From a virus, in IMG/VR virus record IMGVR_UViG_3300020424_000030, positions 1 to 23,322 of that record: a DNA stretch of 23,322 bases, one strand, 5' to 3'. Under the pieces are notes generated by a model. That model was not told where the DNA came from. It worked only from the letters and a program-made list of their open reading frames with translations, and ran no database searches. A program made the position numbers and the translations under genes. Shown here in pieces: positions 15,501-23,073 of the stretch; the first letter of the stretch is position 1; every line of letters begins with the position of its first letter.

Positions 15501-16288
15501 GCATCAACTCTAACATCTTGTTCTATGTAGTTAGCTGTAGCCGAATGCACGGCAGCTAAACCACCTTCAAACATTGCAGGTTTGCTTGTAGGTGCAAGGA
15601 TAATACTTTTAAGCATAGCCTTAAAACCTGCTTTGGTGGCTTTCTTACCAGCCATTTTACCTGCTATACCAATGCCAAATGTAGCTGCACCCACCCAAGA
15701 AGTAGGGTCAAGCATTGCATAACCAAAACCTTTAGCAAAATTAAGACCACTAATACCTTCACGGTCTGCTGTTTCCATTAGATAATACATAGAAGACGCA
15801 ACACTAGGTGGCATATCAAGACCTGCTGTTGCATTGAAAACCATATAAGGAAGGTTGTAATTAAACCTTAACATAAACTCTGCACCCCACTCACCCATTT
15901 CACGTGCTGTAAGTGTGCTAGGGTCATCCATACCTGCAGCTACAACACCACCTTGGTTGTAGAAATGTCTATAAAGTTGATTACTTGCAGCTAACCAGAT
16001 TGGGTCTGTAAGTTCTGTGCCTTGTCTATCTTTCCTACGTGCAGCTATGTAATCATCTGATAAAGAAAAATCAGGAATCTTTGTAAAGTTACTTCTATAA
16101 ATATCATATTCCATAGCAGCTTCACTGCCAGGTTCTATTCCTGCAGGATAACCTTTGTCAAAAGGCAATGGCATTTCACCAGGTGTTTCTTTTACTTTGC
16201 CGTCTACTGGGTCTGTGTACGCAAATGATTTACCTACAGACCTATTAAGCTGTGTATTTTCTAGTATGTTTAAAAATGTATCACTCAT
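12485..16288 (-). CDS. Giant internal virion protein with polyvalent 'EIQSD' domain
   Basis: This is a 1267-aa protein. About 150-250 is moderately hydrophobic (GYAMLDPTSWVGAATFGIG). Residues 370-452 match a polyvalent-protein region: FYSQLLAKAKDL, then NMGVKEDEIRWVGVNDFIDE (406-425), then KKDLVDYIRENQVQI. At 778-808 lies DDEFVHIRFGTHSTGVGPN...VIFEIQSD, the signature of the same family (usually EIQSDWHQ; here EIQSDVAQQ). The C-terminus completes it with ALKRGLYEIV, FTFYDKGLPKVLQKTIGEKG (about 1175-1194) and LTPELRARIKKGFALFSA. Long acidic inserts separate the blocks. The enzymatic meaning of the domain is not known to me. By position between the 663-aa protein and the 1104-aa protein it should be part of the ejectosome. 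Confidence 0.8.
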   Translation of the reverse strand: MSDTFLNILENTQLNRSVGKSFAYTDPVDGKVKETPGEMPLPFDKGYPAGIEPGSEAAMEYDIYRSNFTKIPDFSLSDDYIAARRKDRQGTELTDPIWLAASNQLYRHFYNQGGVVAAGMDDPSTLTAREMGEWGAEFMLRFNYNLPYMVFNATAGLDMPPSVASSMYYLMETADREGISGLNFAKGFGYAMLDPTSWVGAATFGIGIAGKMAGKKATKAGFKAMLKSIILAPTSKPAMFEGGLAAVHSATANYIEQDVRVDADKQEKISVPELGASAAVGAIAGEEFVRMGSPFGAKVIEKGKEVFKDVKDKVTATIGEEDGNVKVEAVLDEEEEVVKGTDTTSETKQDTGPKIDQDKSVGAAGINENILLTELNKDGFYSQLLAKAKDLSPRLNTGNIKGQLLNMGVKEDEIRWVGVNDFIDELKAKNNGQDVSFDKKDLVDYIRENQVQITTRKAGAIVEGGEVTATNTTLDAEIHELDYYDNLAFEQYMSDNVGKPGANIEMSNFIDSYIDDIPEVKGKFEAWMNRNLAYVSRKAEQSGSDRQPEEVFLDQFEETGKEDMLEAQKSIYGEINYQDRPEGYNEVLTQFLMDSGEVEYKNFKNYIIGFGAQNSDEPNVFAMDLVMDGVSDEPRQYDEMSGYYIFGNSEMIHGVYLNGQKDEEATRALNDFRINNSVEYDDYPRFASWLNEYAQEQQNEFGDIFDYDINATTQRNVDTDIDNPTGTEPMGMKYSGAAPDYLDDFYAMTLSFTDPDKIAEKAEPGGVRIRGGRHFGDDEFVHIRFGTHSTGVGPNAKNLGVIFEIQSDVAQQHSKQLRTKKRVDEYNAANVQYKNAIMDGTYKDPLIKVLFNNQATADVPETMFDITSMLSLDEPQFSQFLTAFVTGNINGSGPFLARTLVETAIKKKHNFLEPATPGIDDVRAKNQYYMQYFDDRFETTHSVTRDNLHDALQDNVDEFYNLLPDSVQKLSMDEYMDITKSQVFRIDGKKFSEIPVRDRAKVGDYIIQYYRKNGELPPQVKLQLNPSQEQDPKIYLENVLTGTELLYRDYFLKAFESADNSHPYKRTVIDDWNDVISTDDVYAFAYLKPTLELMKVKNNIHKEVSEESIYALAKGEPIYQEEPFINNVEKASTAALKRGLYEIVMNDPDEKLTHLVLPTLDYARTIPMINLKPTFTFYDKGLPKVLQKTIGEKGELVPANEVFDSDNAQFSQSEANSERVKVRIIELTPELRARIKKGFALFSALPAALMGKEIITNNQGQDDGNST

Positions 16289-16291
16289 ATA

Positions 16292-18283
16292 TCACTCAAA
16301 AAAGTTAGGTAAAATATTATTAAACTTAGTCTTCTGGGCAGCATCACTTTGTATGGCTATAAGTTCTGCCATCATTTCCCTAAGAAATTTTTTTCTTTCT
16401 TGACTTGTAGATGTTGCATTGATTTCTGTTTGTACTGTTCTTTTAAACATTTCAAAATTAGCAAAGCCTTGGTTTGTTAATCTATTGGCTAACTTGTCCA
16501 ATGCATCTACAGAAGCTTCTTTTAGAATCTTGTCTACAACGTCATTCTTAAATTTTTCTGCACTAAAATCTTGTCTTTTTTTAGCTGTAATCAAAGCAGA
16601 TTCAATACGCCCATAGGTTTGAAGATTTGCCCTAGAAACAGATTGTGCATTAATAAGTAGATTCGCAGGCATTTTTAATGTAGCTCTTACAGCTGTTAAT
16701 ATTTCTTGTGATTCCTTATCACCTTTTGCCCGTAGCTTTTCATAATAAAATTGCAAATCCTTGTAGGTAAGTTTTCCATCTTTAAAATAACCAAGCAGCT
16801 TACTATAAGTTGTTGTTACAAAACCTGGTTCATTTATTAAATCTGCATCCAACAATGATTTTGTTGCGCCATCACTTTCTAATTTTATGTTTTCAAATGT
16901 TTCATCACCTTGCAGGTCAAATGTAGGGCCTACAATATCTTCCATTTCTTGTAGTGCTTTAGCACCTGCTTCCCTATCAACCTTATATATTTCAGTTATA
17001 AGGCTTCTAATCTTTGAAGTTTTAACTGTAGAATCCATTTCTTTATCAAGAATTGTGTCTATGATTGCTGCAGAGTTTACTTCAACTACATTAGTCTTAG
17101 CCTTTGTATATACATTCATAGCATTGGTTTCTGCAGTGCCACTTTTGATAACACTATCAACCATAAAATTTCTAACTTCTTCCAACCTTGTGCCGTCTTT
17201 TCTATAATACAAAAGTACATTCTGTACTTCCCTAGACATTTTACTAAAGGCAGAATTTTCTTTTGTGTATGTACCTTTTAGAACTTCAGTTATAGCAGTG
17301 CTAATGGCATTTCTTTGTACTGCCTGTCCTTGGGCTGTAGATGATGATGATAATATGTTTTTAATAATTACACCCTTTGCACCTGTAAGTATCGCTTCTT
17401 TCCATTCATCATCCATTTTACTAATGTATGATTCACTCATACGATAATTTATTGCTAATGCTTTTTTGTTTGCAATAAGTGTGTCTGTTATTTTTTTTGT
17501 TGTTGGGTTGTCTTTTTTGTTTTGTTCACGTTCATCTTCTGTGCCAAGAACCAATTTTCCATCTACAATTTTATAAGGGTTACCCATAGTGAAAAAAGTT
17601 TCTGCAAGCTCTTTGTCTGCATCCCAGGAACTAGCAAAGGCTGCCTTTTGCATTTCTAAAAATTCTGCATTATGTTTTACAGTGATGCTGTGTAGTTCAC
17701 TATAGGTATGCAAACCCATTTCTGCACGGAACTTTCTTGCATATGCACCATCTTCATCATCAAACACACCTGCAAAACCACTAACAATATTTTCTAATTC
17801 TGTTTTAATTACATCAGGTTGGTTCTGTGGCAGCATAGGATTCTTATCTGCACGAGCTTTTATTTCTAATATTTTCTTTTTTGCAAGTGTAGTTAAATCT
17901 AAGTATGTTTGGTCTAAGGCAGCGTTTTTAGCTTTTGTGCCAAAGGTAGAAAAACTATCGCCTATACCAGCAAGTTCTTTTCCCATTTCAGAAGTAGCTT
18001 GTTTTATAGCTTTACTTCTTATTTCTTTTTCTTCTTTAGTTCCTTTAGGTAAATTGTATGCATCTTCTAGCTGCTGCATATTAGGTGCATTTTCCATCCC
18101 ATATTCTACACCTTCAACCTTGGCAATATTGTTTGCAGCATTAATCGCAAAGGTAGTCATTTTGTCCATAGCTACTTGTAGCTGTCTATAGCCTGCAGCT
18201 TGTTCTTGCTGTTCTGCAAAATCAATTCTAGGTATTCTTATACCCCTAAGTCTTCTTTGATATGTTTCTATACGTTGTGCCAT
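16292..18283 (-). CDS. Internal virion protein, T7 gp15-like position
   Basis: This 663-aa, predominantly helical and highly charged protein begins MAQRIETYQRRLRGIRIPRI at ATG 18283, one base after the upstream stop. The longer frame to 18307 overlaps that gene and is less likely. Helical stretches with many Ala, Lys and Glu run throughout (for example DLTTLAKKKILEIKARADKN). No membrane segment or catalytic motif is seen. The size (T7 gp15 is 747 aa) and place between the gp14-like and the giant polyvalent protein support an ejection-tube component. Sequence similarity to gp15 itself is not visible to me, so the call rests on position and helicity. Confidence 0.75.
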   Translation of the reverse strand: MAQRIETYQRRLRGIRIPRIDFAEQQEQAAGYRQLQVAMDKMTTFAINAANNIAKVEGVEYGMENAPNMQQLEDAYNLPKGTKEEKEIRSKAIKQATSEMGKELAGIGDSFSTFGTKAKNAALDQTYLDLTTLAKKKILEIKARADKNPMLPQNQPDVIKTELENIVSGFAGVFDDEDGAYARKFRAEMGLHTYSELHSITVKHNAEFLEMQKAAFASSWDADKELAETFFTMGNPYKIVDGKLVLGTEDEREQNKKDNPTTKKITDTLIANKKALAINYRMSESYISKMDDEWKEAILTGAKGVIIKNILSSSSTAQGQAVQRNAISTAITEVLKGTYTKENSAFSKMSREVQNVLLYYRKDGTRLEEVRNFMVDSVIKSGTAETNAMNVYTKAKTNVVEVNSAAIIDTILDKEMDSTVKTSKIRSLITEIYKVDREAGAKALQEMEDIVGPTFDLQGDETFENIKLESDGATKSLLDADLINEPGFVTTTYSKLLGYFKDGKLTYKDLQFYYEKLRAKGDKESQEILTAVRATLKMPANLLINAQSVSRANLQTYGRIESALITAKKRQDFSAEKFKNDVVDKILKEASVDALDKLANRLTNQGFANFEMFKRTVQTEINATSTSQERKKFLREMMAELIAIQSDAAQKTKFNNILPNFFE

Positions 18284-18284
18284 A

Positions 18285-18980
18285 TTAAGCAACTTTCCTA
18301 AAATCAATACCTAGCATTTCATAGTTCACTGCTTTGTAGAAATGTTTGCCATAGAACACAGCATTAGGATAGAAGACTTCTACTTCATCTGCCATTACAC
18401 CTACATAACGACTTGGGTTACCTAGATAACTAAATTCATATAGATTTAAATTAGTGCGTGTATCTACACCTACTTTAACAATATCTTCTTTTAGACGCCT
18501 ATCACTTGTAAAACCTGCTGTTCCATATACAGAACCAGCACTAACAACACCTTCAAATACACTACCTAGTGCAGCAACCTTACCAGCTCTTTCAGCCGCT
18601 TTACCTGCACGTCTATAGTTTTCTGCCTGGTAGTTAGCCATTTGCAAGGCGATAGTTGCGTTGTCACGGGCAACAGTAAAGTCTTTGGTAGAATCATACC
18701 TAATACCTTTTTGTATTACATCTACGGGGCTTCCCGCTTCTGCAAAGTTATACCCGCCCGCACCACCTTTAGCCATTGCACTAGCCATCAATCGGTTTCT
18801 TTCCCTTAATACTTCAACACCTTGTTCCTTGTATTCTACTGCTTCACGTCTGCCTTGAATCTTTGCTTCTTCTGCTTTGGCATAATAAAGATTTCTTCTA
18901 GCCTTACCTTCATTGATTTGACCTATGCCTTTTACTACTGAACCAACTACGGCTACTGCTGCTAGTGCTGGACCGCCCAT
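18285..18980 (-). CDS. gp14-like internal virion protein with C-terminal S74/chaperone-type domain
   Basis: In this 231-aa protein, residues 1-22 are small and hydrophobic (GGPALAAVAVVGSVVKGIG), then a long Ala/Glu/Arg helix runs to about 140 (EAKIQGRREAVEYKEQGVEV, AENYRRAGKAAERAGKVAAL). This is the layout of gp14-type internal core proteins. Residues 159-228 match the peptidase S74 / intramolecular chaperone domain: SDRRLKEDIVKVG (Ser159, Lys164 as the usual dyad), LNLYEFSYLG, RYVGVMADEV, YPNAV, then KAVNYEMLGI. In tail spikes this domain trimerises the fibre and then cleaves itself off; here it would sit on an internal protein. It overlaps the upstream gene stop by one base (TAATG). Confidence 0.85.
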   Translation of the reverse strand: MGGPALAAVAVVGSVVKGIGQINEGKARRNLYYAKAEEAKIQGRREAVEYKEQGVEVLRERNRLMASAMAKGGAGGYNFAEAGSPVDVIQKGIRYDSTKDFTVARDNATIALQMANYQAENYRRAGKAAERAGKVAALGSVFEGVVSAGSVYGTAGFTSDRRLKEDIVKVGVDTRTNLNLYEFSYLGNPSRYVGVMADEVEVFYPNAVFYGKHFYKAVNYEMLGIDFRKVA

Positions 18981-21034
18981 TATGAACCCCCTGTTGAAAC
19001 ACTATAGTCTAGTGAAAGTAATGTTAAGAAGACTGGTTGTGTTTGTGTGATTGATATTATTGCATCTGTGGAATATCCTAATATTCCTTTTTGTCTTTTA
19101 GTTCCTGTAAATGTAGAAACACCGCCACTACCTGGTATAGGAAGTGTGGTGAGGTTGACTTCTGTTCCATTTATAGCAAGGTTTTGTGACCTATATAAAA
19201 TAGGATTCACATCAACTATTCTTTTCTTTTGTGCTTGAACACTAGGAACACCAGGTAATTGCAATTCTACAGGCATTGTTTCTACTACAACTTCATAGTC
19301 TAAGCCTGCTTCTACAAAGCTTGTTGGTGTGTCTGCAGTGGTTATATTACCACTAGATACAACAGAACTAGCATCAACTATATTATCCCTTATAACAGCT
19401 GCAGTTTTACCTTCTATATGTGAATGACCACCTATTGTTGTTCCACTAAAACCAGATAGGGTTTGCACAGCAGAATCGGTTGTGAAGTCATCATCAAATA
19501 CTTCTACATAGTATTTTACTTGACCATTTATAGTTCTTTTGACTGTTACATAAATGGTATCTAAATCCACTGCCACATCTGTAAAAGAACCATCTGTTTG
19601 TAAAAAACTTGGTGCTACAACATTTTGTTGTTTGTTTAACATAAAAGCAGCTATACCACCTGTGAATCCAGTAGATGCAGAACGGTAACCAGTTGAGCTT
19701 TCACCATTAACAATCAACAACAAGTCACCTTCTGTTGTGTCTGTTGCAGGTCTAAGTGACATTCTTATAGGGTCAACTATCATATGTGATGAAAGCAAAG
19801 AAATATTGTTAGAAACATAGGAAAGTTCTACATCACTAAACAACATTTCCCTAAGTGTCTTACCTTGTCTTTGTATAAATAATGTGCCTGTTTCCGCCGC
19901 TGTAGGTCTTATACCTTCCTTTGACCCACGTTTTGTTGCAGATTTTAGAACAATGTTATTTGGTGTGATTGGTTCTAAGTCAGTCTGAGGTAGAAAAAAC
20001 TCAGCTCCAGTTGTGAAGACCTGAAGGTCTCTACCACTACGCATACCTGTGATTGCGTTTAAACTATCGGTTTGTAAGGTAACTTTTATCGCATCATCAT
20101 CCAAACCTTCTGCTGGTTTAAAATTAAATATATCTGCAACCTTAGATGCAAATAATGTAGATGGTAAAGCATAGCTGCCGCCAAAGTATAATCGTCCTTC
20201 GTGGAATGTTACTGTTCTGGGCCAACCCCTTGTGTTTGACCAGGCATCTTCAAACCCTTCTTCTAATGTCCAATCACCTGCAGCAATAGCATCTGTGCTA
20301 AAAAAAGGCACTTCTGCTTGTGCATCTACTTTTGTAGCACTTGTAAACTTAACAATCCTAGCTCTACCAAAACCATTATTAACATCTATAAATTGGTCTA
20401 CCATTGCCTGGGTAAAGAAACTAGCACCAGCTGTAAGGGTGATAGTATCATCTGTTCCACTAGGTGTTATGGTTGTTGTGCCTTGTGTGTTAGACTTTGT
20501 AAATTGATGTTTAGGTGGTGTTAGCTGTATAAAACTAGCAGACCATATGTTATCTGCTATACCCCTTTTTAATTGTATAGGGTTAAAGTTTTCGTGTACT
20601 AAAAGCAATGTATCTGCAGATTGTGCAAAATTTAATTTAGTAATATCAAAGTTAGTTACACCTGTTAGTGCGCCCACATTAAAATCTAAGTAAGGCACAC
20701 CGCCATTGTTTATATTATCAATAACTTGTTGGTTTTGATAAAACACAAATCTAATTGTGGTTTGTGTATTAAAACCTATAGCAGCTATCATAAAGGTTTG
20801 TGTTGTGCTAAACTCAAAAGGTATTAGAACAGTACCATTAGCTGCACCAAAGCTTGTAATGTCTTGTATAAATTTTAATCCTGGTCTTCTACTAAAGCCA
20901 CCTTGTGGTTCAAACAAAACATTCTTGGCCCTAGATGCACCTGCATAATATTGTTGTATATCAATTCTACCCCTAATTAAGGGGTCAATTTCACCAACAG
21001 TAAAACTAGCTTGATACCTTTTGACTGAGCTCAC
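18980..21034 (-). CDS. Tail tubular protein B / nozzle (T7 gp12-like)
   Basis: The N-terminus of this 684-aa protein has the podovirus nozzle signature: FTVGEIDPLIRGRIDIQQYY (11-30), RAKNVLFEPQGGFSRRPGLK (35-54), then a beta-rich body with TRGWPRTVTFHEGRLYFGGS and the ATKRGSKEGIRPTAAETGTL segment. These proteins form the hexameric tube below the adaptor, hold DNA in place and open on adsorption. The length is a little under that of T7 gp12 (794 aa). The start codon is GTG at 21034, which overlaps the adaptor stop by 4 bases (GTGA), so the two are translationally coupled. It has no membrane segment and is rich in Thr, Ser and Asp. Confidence 0.9.
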   Translation of the reverse strand: MSSVKRYQASFTVGEIDPLIRGRIDIQQYYAGASRAKNVLFEPQGGFSRRPGLKFIQDITSFGAANGTVLIPFEFSTTQTFMIAAIGFNTQTTIRFVFYQNQQVIDNINNGGVPYLDFNVGALTGVTNFDITKLNFAQSADTLLLVHENFNPIQLKRGIADNIWSASFIQLTPPKHQFTKSNTQGTTTITPSGTDDTITLTAGASFFTQAMVDQFIDVNNGFGRARIVKFTSATKVDAQAEVPFFSTDAIAAGDWTLEEGFEDAWSNTRGWPRTVTFHEGRLYFGGSYALPSTLFASKVADIFNFKPAEGLDDDAIKVTLQTDSLNAITGMRSGRDLQVFTTGAEFFLPQTDLEPITPNNIVLKSATKRGSKEGIRPTAAETGTLFIQRQGKTLREMLFSDVELSYVSNNISLLSSHMIVDPIRMSLRPATDTTEGDLLLIVNGESSTGYRSASTGFTGGIAAFMLNKQQNVVAPSFLQTDGSFTDVAVDLDTIYVTVKRTINGQVKYYVEVFDDDFTTDSAVQTLSGFSGTTIGGHSHIEGKTAAVIRDNIVDASSVVSSGNITTADTPTSFVEAGLDYEVVVETMPVELQLPGVPSVQAQKKRIVDVNPILYRSQNLAINGTEVNLTTLPIPGSGGVSTFTGTKRQKGILGYSTDAIISITQTQPVFLTLLSLDYSVSTGGS

Positions 21035-21663
21035 GACCTAACATCAGTAAGCATATACTGCCCTATAATAGAATTGTTTTGTCCTGATGCATCTATATTC
21101 ATAGCTTGTCTTAGGTAGCCGCCACGACCACTTTCAGAATCCATACCTATAGCAACTTGTCGCCAATATTGTGACTTGGTAACTTGGTCTGTAATAACTT
21201 CTGCTAAATGCCAGGCAACTTGGTAAACTAATAGCTGCACAAAATACTTTGGCATAGCACCTTCACTAATTGCTTTTTGATAATCTATATGTATTTCGGT
21301 AGCTTCTGTCATTAGAACTTGATAGCCACCTGTTGATTGCCCTAATTCAAAACTTGTAATTAGTGGCCCACCTGGTGATGATGTTGTTCTTACTGCACGT
21401 GGAACATTATTTATCATATCATTAGGCATACGATATTGATAAGTCCATTCATTTTGTGGGGTAGCAGAATCCCGTACTAGCTGTACTTTTGCTAAAGTAA
21501 ATGACCAAGGGTATAAACCAAAGGTCAGCATCTTAATTTCTTCATACATTTGACTACATGCATTAGCTTGTAGTGTTCCATCATTCATTGATGTAAAGCC
21601 ATCACTACCTAGAAGTAATAAAGCTTTGTTACAAATTGTTACATCAGTGTCACCTTGTGCCAT
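21031..21663 (-). CDS. Tail tubular protein A / adaptor (T7 gp11-like)
   Basis: This 210-aa protein has the gp11-type pattern: TICNKALLLLGSDGFTS (9-25), ACSQMYEEIKMLTFGLYPWS (35-54), then FTLAKVQLV. The middle carries W-x-Y-x-Y-R-M-P-N-D (EWTYQYRMPND), typical of this family. It forms a twelve-subunit ring joining portal to nozzle. The length is close to T7 gp11 (196 aa). ATG 21663 has AAGAAGG about 4 bases upstream. The gene stands right after the capsid genes and is coupled to the nozzle gene (GTGA overlap). The hairpin at 21684-21720 lies in its leader. Confidence 0.9.
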   Translation of the reverse strand: MAQGDTDVTICNKALLLLGSDGFTSMNDGTLQANACSQMYEEIKMLTFGLYPWSFTLAKVQLVRDSATPQNEWTYQYRMPNDMINNVPRAVRTTSSPGGPLITSFELGQSTGGYQVLMTEATEIHIDYQKAISEGAMPKYFVQLLVYQVAWHLAEVITDQVTKSQYWRQVAIGMDSESGRGGYLRQAMNIDASGQNNSIIGQYMLTDVRS

Positions 21664-21683
21664 ATAACCTTCTTTCTAGTAGG

Positions 21684-21720
21684 GTGGGGGGTTTTAATTA
21701 CCACAACATATACCCCCCAC
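21684..21720. other. Intergenic hairpin between head and tail genes
   Basis: A perfect 9-bp inverted repeat (GTGGGGGGT / ACCCCCCAC) encloses a 19-nt AT-rich loop, between the stop of the small head protein (21736) and the adaptor start (21663). In the leftward transcript it is followed by CCTACTAG and then the adaptor SD, with no T-tract, so it is not a standard terminator. It may cut expression after the abundant capsid genes or protect the 3' end of their RNA. Confidence 0.5.
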
Positions 21721-21735
21721 ACCACTTTTAAACCA

Positions 21736-22017
21736 TTAGTCAGAATCTGTTTGACTAATAGTTGTGCCATCTGACACATCAACCACAGTACCTGTATTCG
21801 AAACGACTGTGTGTATAGATTGTGTCATGGTTCCTCCTGTAGACCCATTCACAAAAAGAATGTCACCTACAGCAATAGTAGCAGCTACATCATTGAAGTA
21901 GCCTGAAGCTCGAACAGTTGCCTGCGTATCAGTTGTAGTGTACGCAAACATTTGTGGAGCTGTGCCTTTTTTAGACTGTCCACCAATCGGATTCCAGCCA
22001 TCCATAGAAAACGCCAT
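21736..22017 (-). CDS. Small head (decoration-type) protein
   Basis: A 93-aa, beta-rich protein starts MAFSMDGWNPIGGQSKKGTA, then PQMFAYTTTDTQATVRASGYFNDV and TIAVGDILFVNG. The pattern 'MF(A/S)YTT.D...(R/N)ASGYFND.....VGD' is one I associate with small structural proteins following the capsid gene in marine phages. It is probably a head-decoration or head-surface protein, but direct evidence is lacking. It starts 15 bases after the stop of the major capsid gene, with AAGGAG 8 bases before the ATG, so it should be strongly translated. Confidence 0.75.
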   Translation of the reverse strand: MAFSMDGWNPIGGQSKKGTAPQMFAYTTTDTQATVRASGYFNDVAATIAVGDILFVNGSTGGTMTQSIHTVVSNTGTVVDVSDGTTISQTDSD

Positions 22018-22031
22018 ATTAAATACTCCTT

Positions 22032-22889
22032 CTAGCTTTCGTCACAAACAACATCAACAATGCCATCTGTATCGATTGCAGTTGCCGCCATTGAAAGTTT
22101 CGCTGTTACCAGAAAACTCGTCTTTTCTGGCACATAGTTAATTTCAGTGCTTGGGGCCATAGCCACTGCACAACCTACTGCTGACTTATGAAAAGCAAAA
22201 CAGGTACGGTCATTCGTAGCCAATGGTAAGCCTCCTTCGTCGCGGTCACCTATAGAAATAAAGGTGAACCCGAGAACAGAGTTGATTTCCCCATTTACGA
22301 GAGCACGGACATTTTGGTAGTCACCACTAATAGCTCTTTCGTCTGATAGAAGACCTGCGATATTATTCGCATGTGTGACAAAAAATCTATCTGTTGGTGG
22401 TACATTTTTAGCATCTAGAGCTTTCTTAGCTGCAAGAATTTTTCCTACATTAAGATTACTAGCCGCCGCATTTCCTGTGGTCACCACAGTTTTTGCCACG
22501 GTAGAACCAGCTGTGGCTGCATTGATAGCGTCAATGATTATCTGGTCTTGCCTGCGACCAATCGCTGACCCCACTACAGTTGCCAATTCTCTACGCTCGT
22601 CGAAGTTAATTTTAGTCTGCAAAAAGATGTCACTATACTCTGATGCGACAAAATCAGACATACTAACTGACACAGATGTGAACGCTGTATTAAGCGGCAC
22701 CACGTCTGTACCAGGATTTCGCAGGGTTGCCTGTCCTTTTCCAATCTTTGGAAAATTGACTGTATTCCCTACAACACCCGTACGCATTCTACAGACATTT
22801 TGTAGCACGGCATTCCCTTGGTAGGCTTGATGCACTTCGCTATCAAAAAGCTGAACAAACGCTGGGCTTAGATTTGCGGTTGTTGTCAT
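22032..22889 (-). CDS. Major capsid protein
   Basis: In this 285-aa protein, patterns typical of podovirus major capsid proteins are seen: GNTVNFPKIGKGQATLRNPG (41-60), SDFVASEYSDIFLQTKINFD (78-97), RRELATVVGSAIGRRQDQII, then DAINAATAGST and RFFVTHANNIAGLLSD. The fold should be HK97-type. The position between a scaffold-type gene and a small head gene supports this. GGAG lies 8 bases before the ATG. The gene looks less AT-rich than its neighbours, with more C-ending codons, as expected for the most highly expressed virion gene. A 184-bp non-coding leader with inverted repeats precedes it. Confidence 0.92.
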   Translation of the reverse strand: MTTTANLSPAFVQLFDSEVHQAYQGNAVLQNVCRMRTGVVGNTVNFPKIGKGQATLRNPGTDVVPLNTAFTSVSVSMSDFVASEYSDIFLQTKINFDERRELATVVGSAIGRRQDQIIIDAINAATAGSTVAKTVVTTGNAAASNLNVGKILAAKKALDAKNVPPTDRFFVTHANNIAGLLSDERAISGDYQNVRALVNGEINSVLGFTFISIGDRDEGGLPLATNDRTCFAFHKSAVGCAVAMAPSTEINYVPEKTSFLVTAKLSMAATAIDTDGIVDVVCDES

Positions 22890-22967
22890 AAGATAAACTC
22901 CCTAATTTGACAGTTAAGTTAATCGCCATCAGGTTATTGGAATAATCCAGCCTGCACTTCACAATAA

Positions 22968-22995
22968 CGTTTGTGCAAACGGTGTATTTCTACAC
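22968..22995. promoter_or_regulatory. Two abutting hairpins in the capsid leader
   Basis: Read in the leftward RNA, GTGTA-GAAA-TACAC (22995-22982) is followed with no gap by CGTTT-GCAC-AAACG (22981-22968). Each has a 5-bp stem with a tetraloop; the first loop is of the stable GNRA type. The element ends 78 bases before the capsid start. It may be an RNA processing or stabilising element, or the second half may be a DNA operator, since CGTTTGTGCAAACG is an inverted repeat. Confidence 0.45.
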
Positions 22996-23045
22996 GCCAG
23001 ATTAGCTCCCAAAAAAAGAGAGTTATTAATCCCCTTTAAAATACA

Positions 23046-23065
23046 TTACAAACTGCAACTTGTAA
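23046..23065. promoter_or_regulatory. 20-bp inverted repeat after the scaffold gene
   Basis: TTACAA and TTGTAA flank an 8-bp centre. It lies 8 bases downstream of the scaffold stop and about 156 bases before the capsid start in an AT-rich stretch. It could be a protein-binding site controlling an internal promoter for the capsid gene. I could not fit a convincing -35/-10 pair, so the promoter itself is not called. Confidence 0.3.
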
Positions 23066-23073
23066 AACAATTT

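Noticed and set aside
15180-15530. 116-aa Ser/Thr-rich + strand frame opposite the 1267-aa gene
   Set aside because: It is the complement of Asp/Glu/Lys-rich codons of the real gene; low complexity and no start signal.
22858-22932. Minus-strand frame MAINLTVKLGSLSYDNN... in the capsid leader
   Set aside because: No ribosome site, and it overlaps the capsid start out of frame.
22907-22940. TTGACA on the + strand upstream of the capsid start as a promoter
   Set aside because: No -10 sequence at the right distance, and it points away from the capsid gene.
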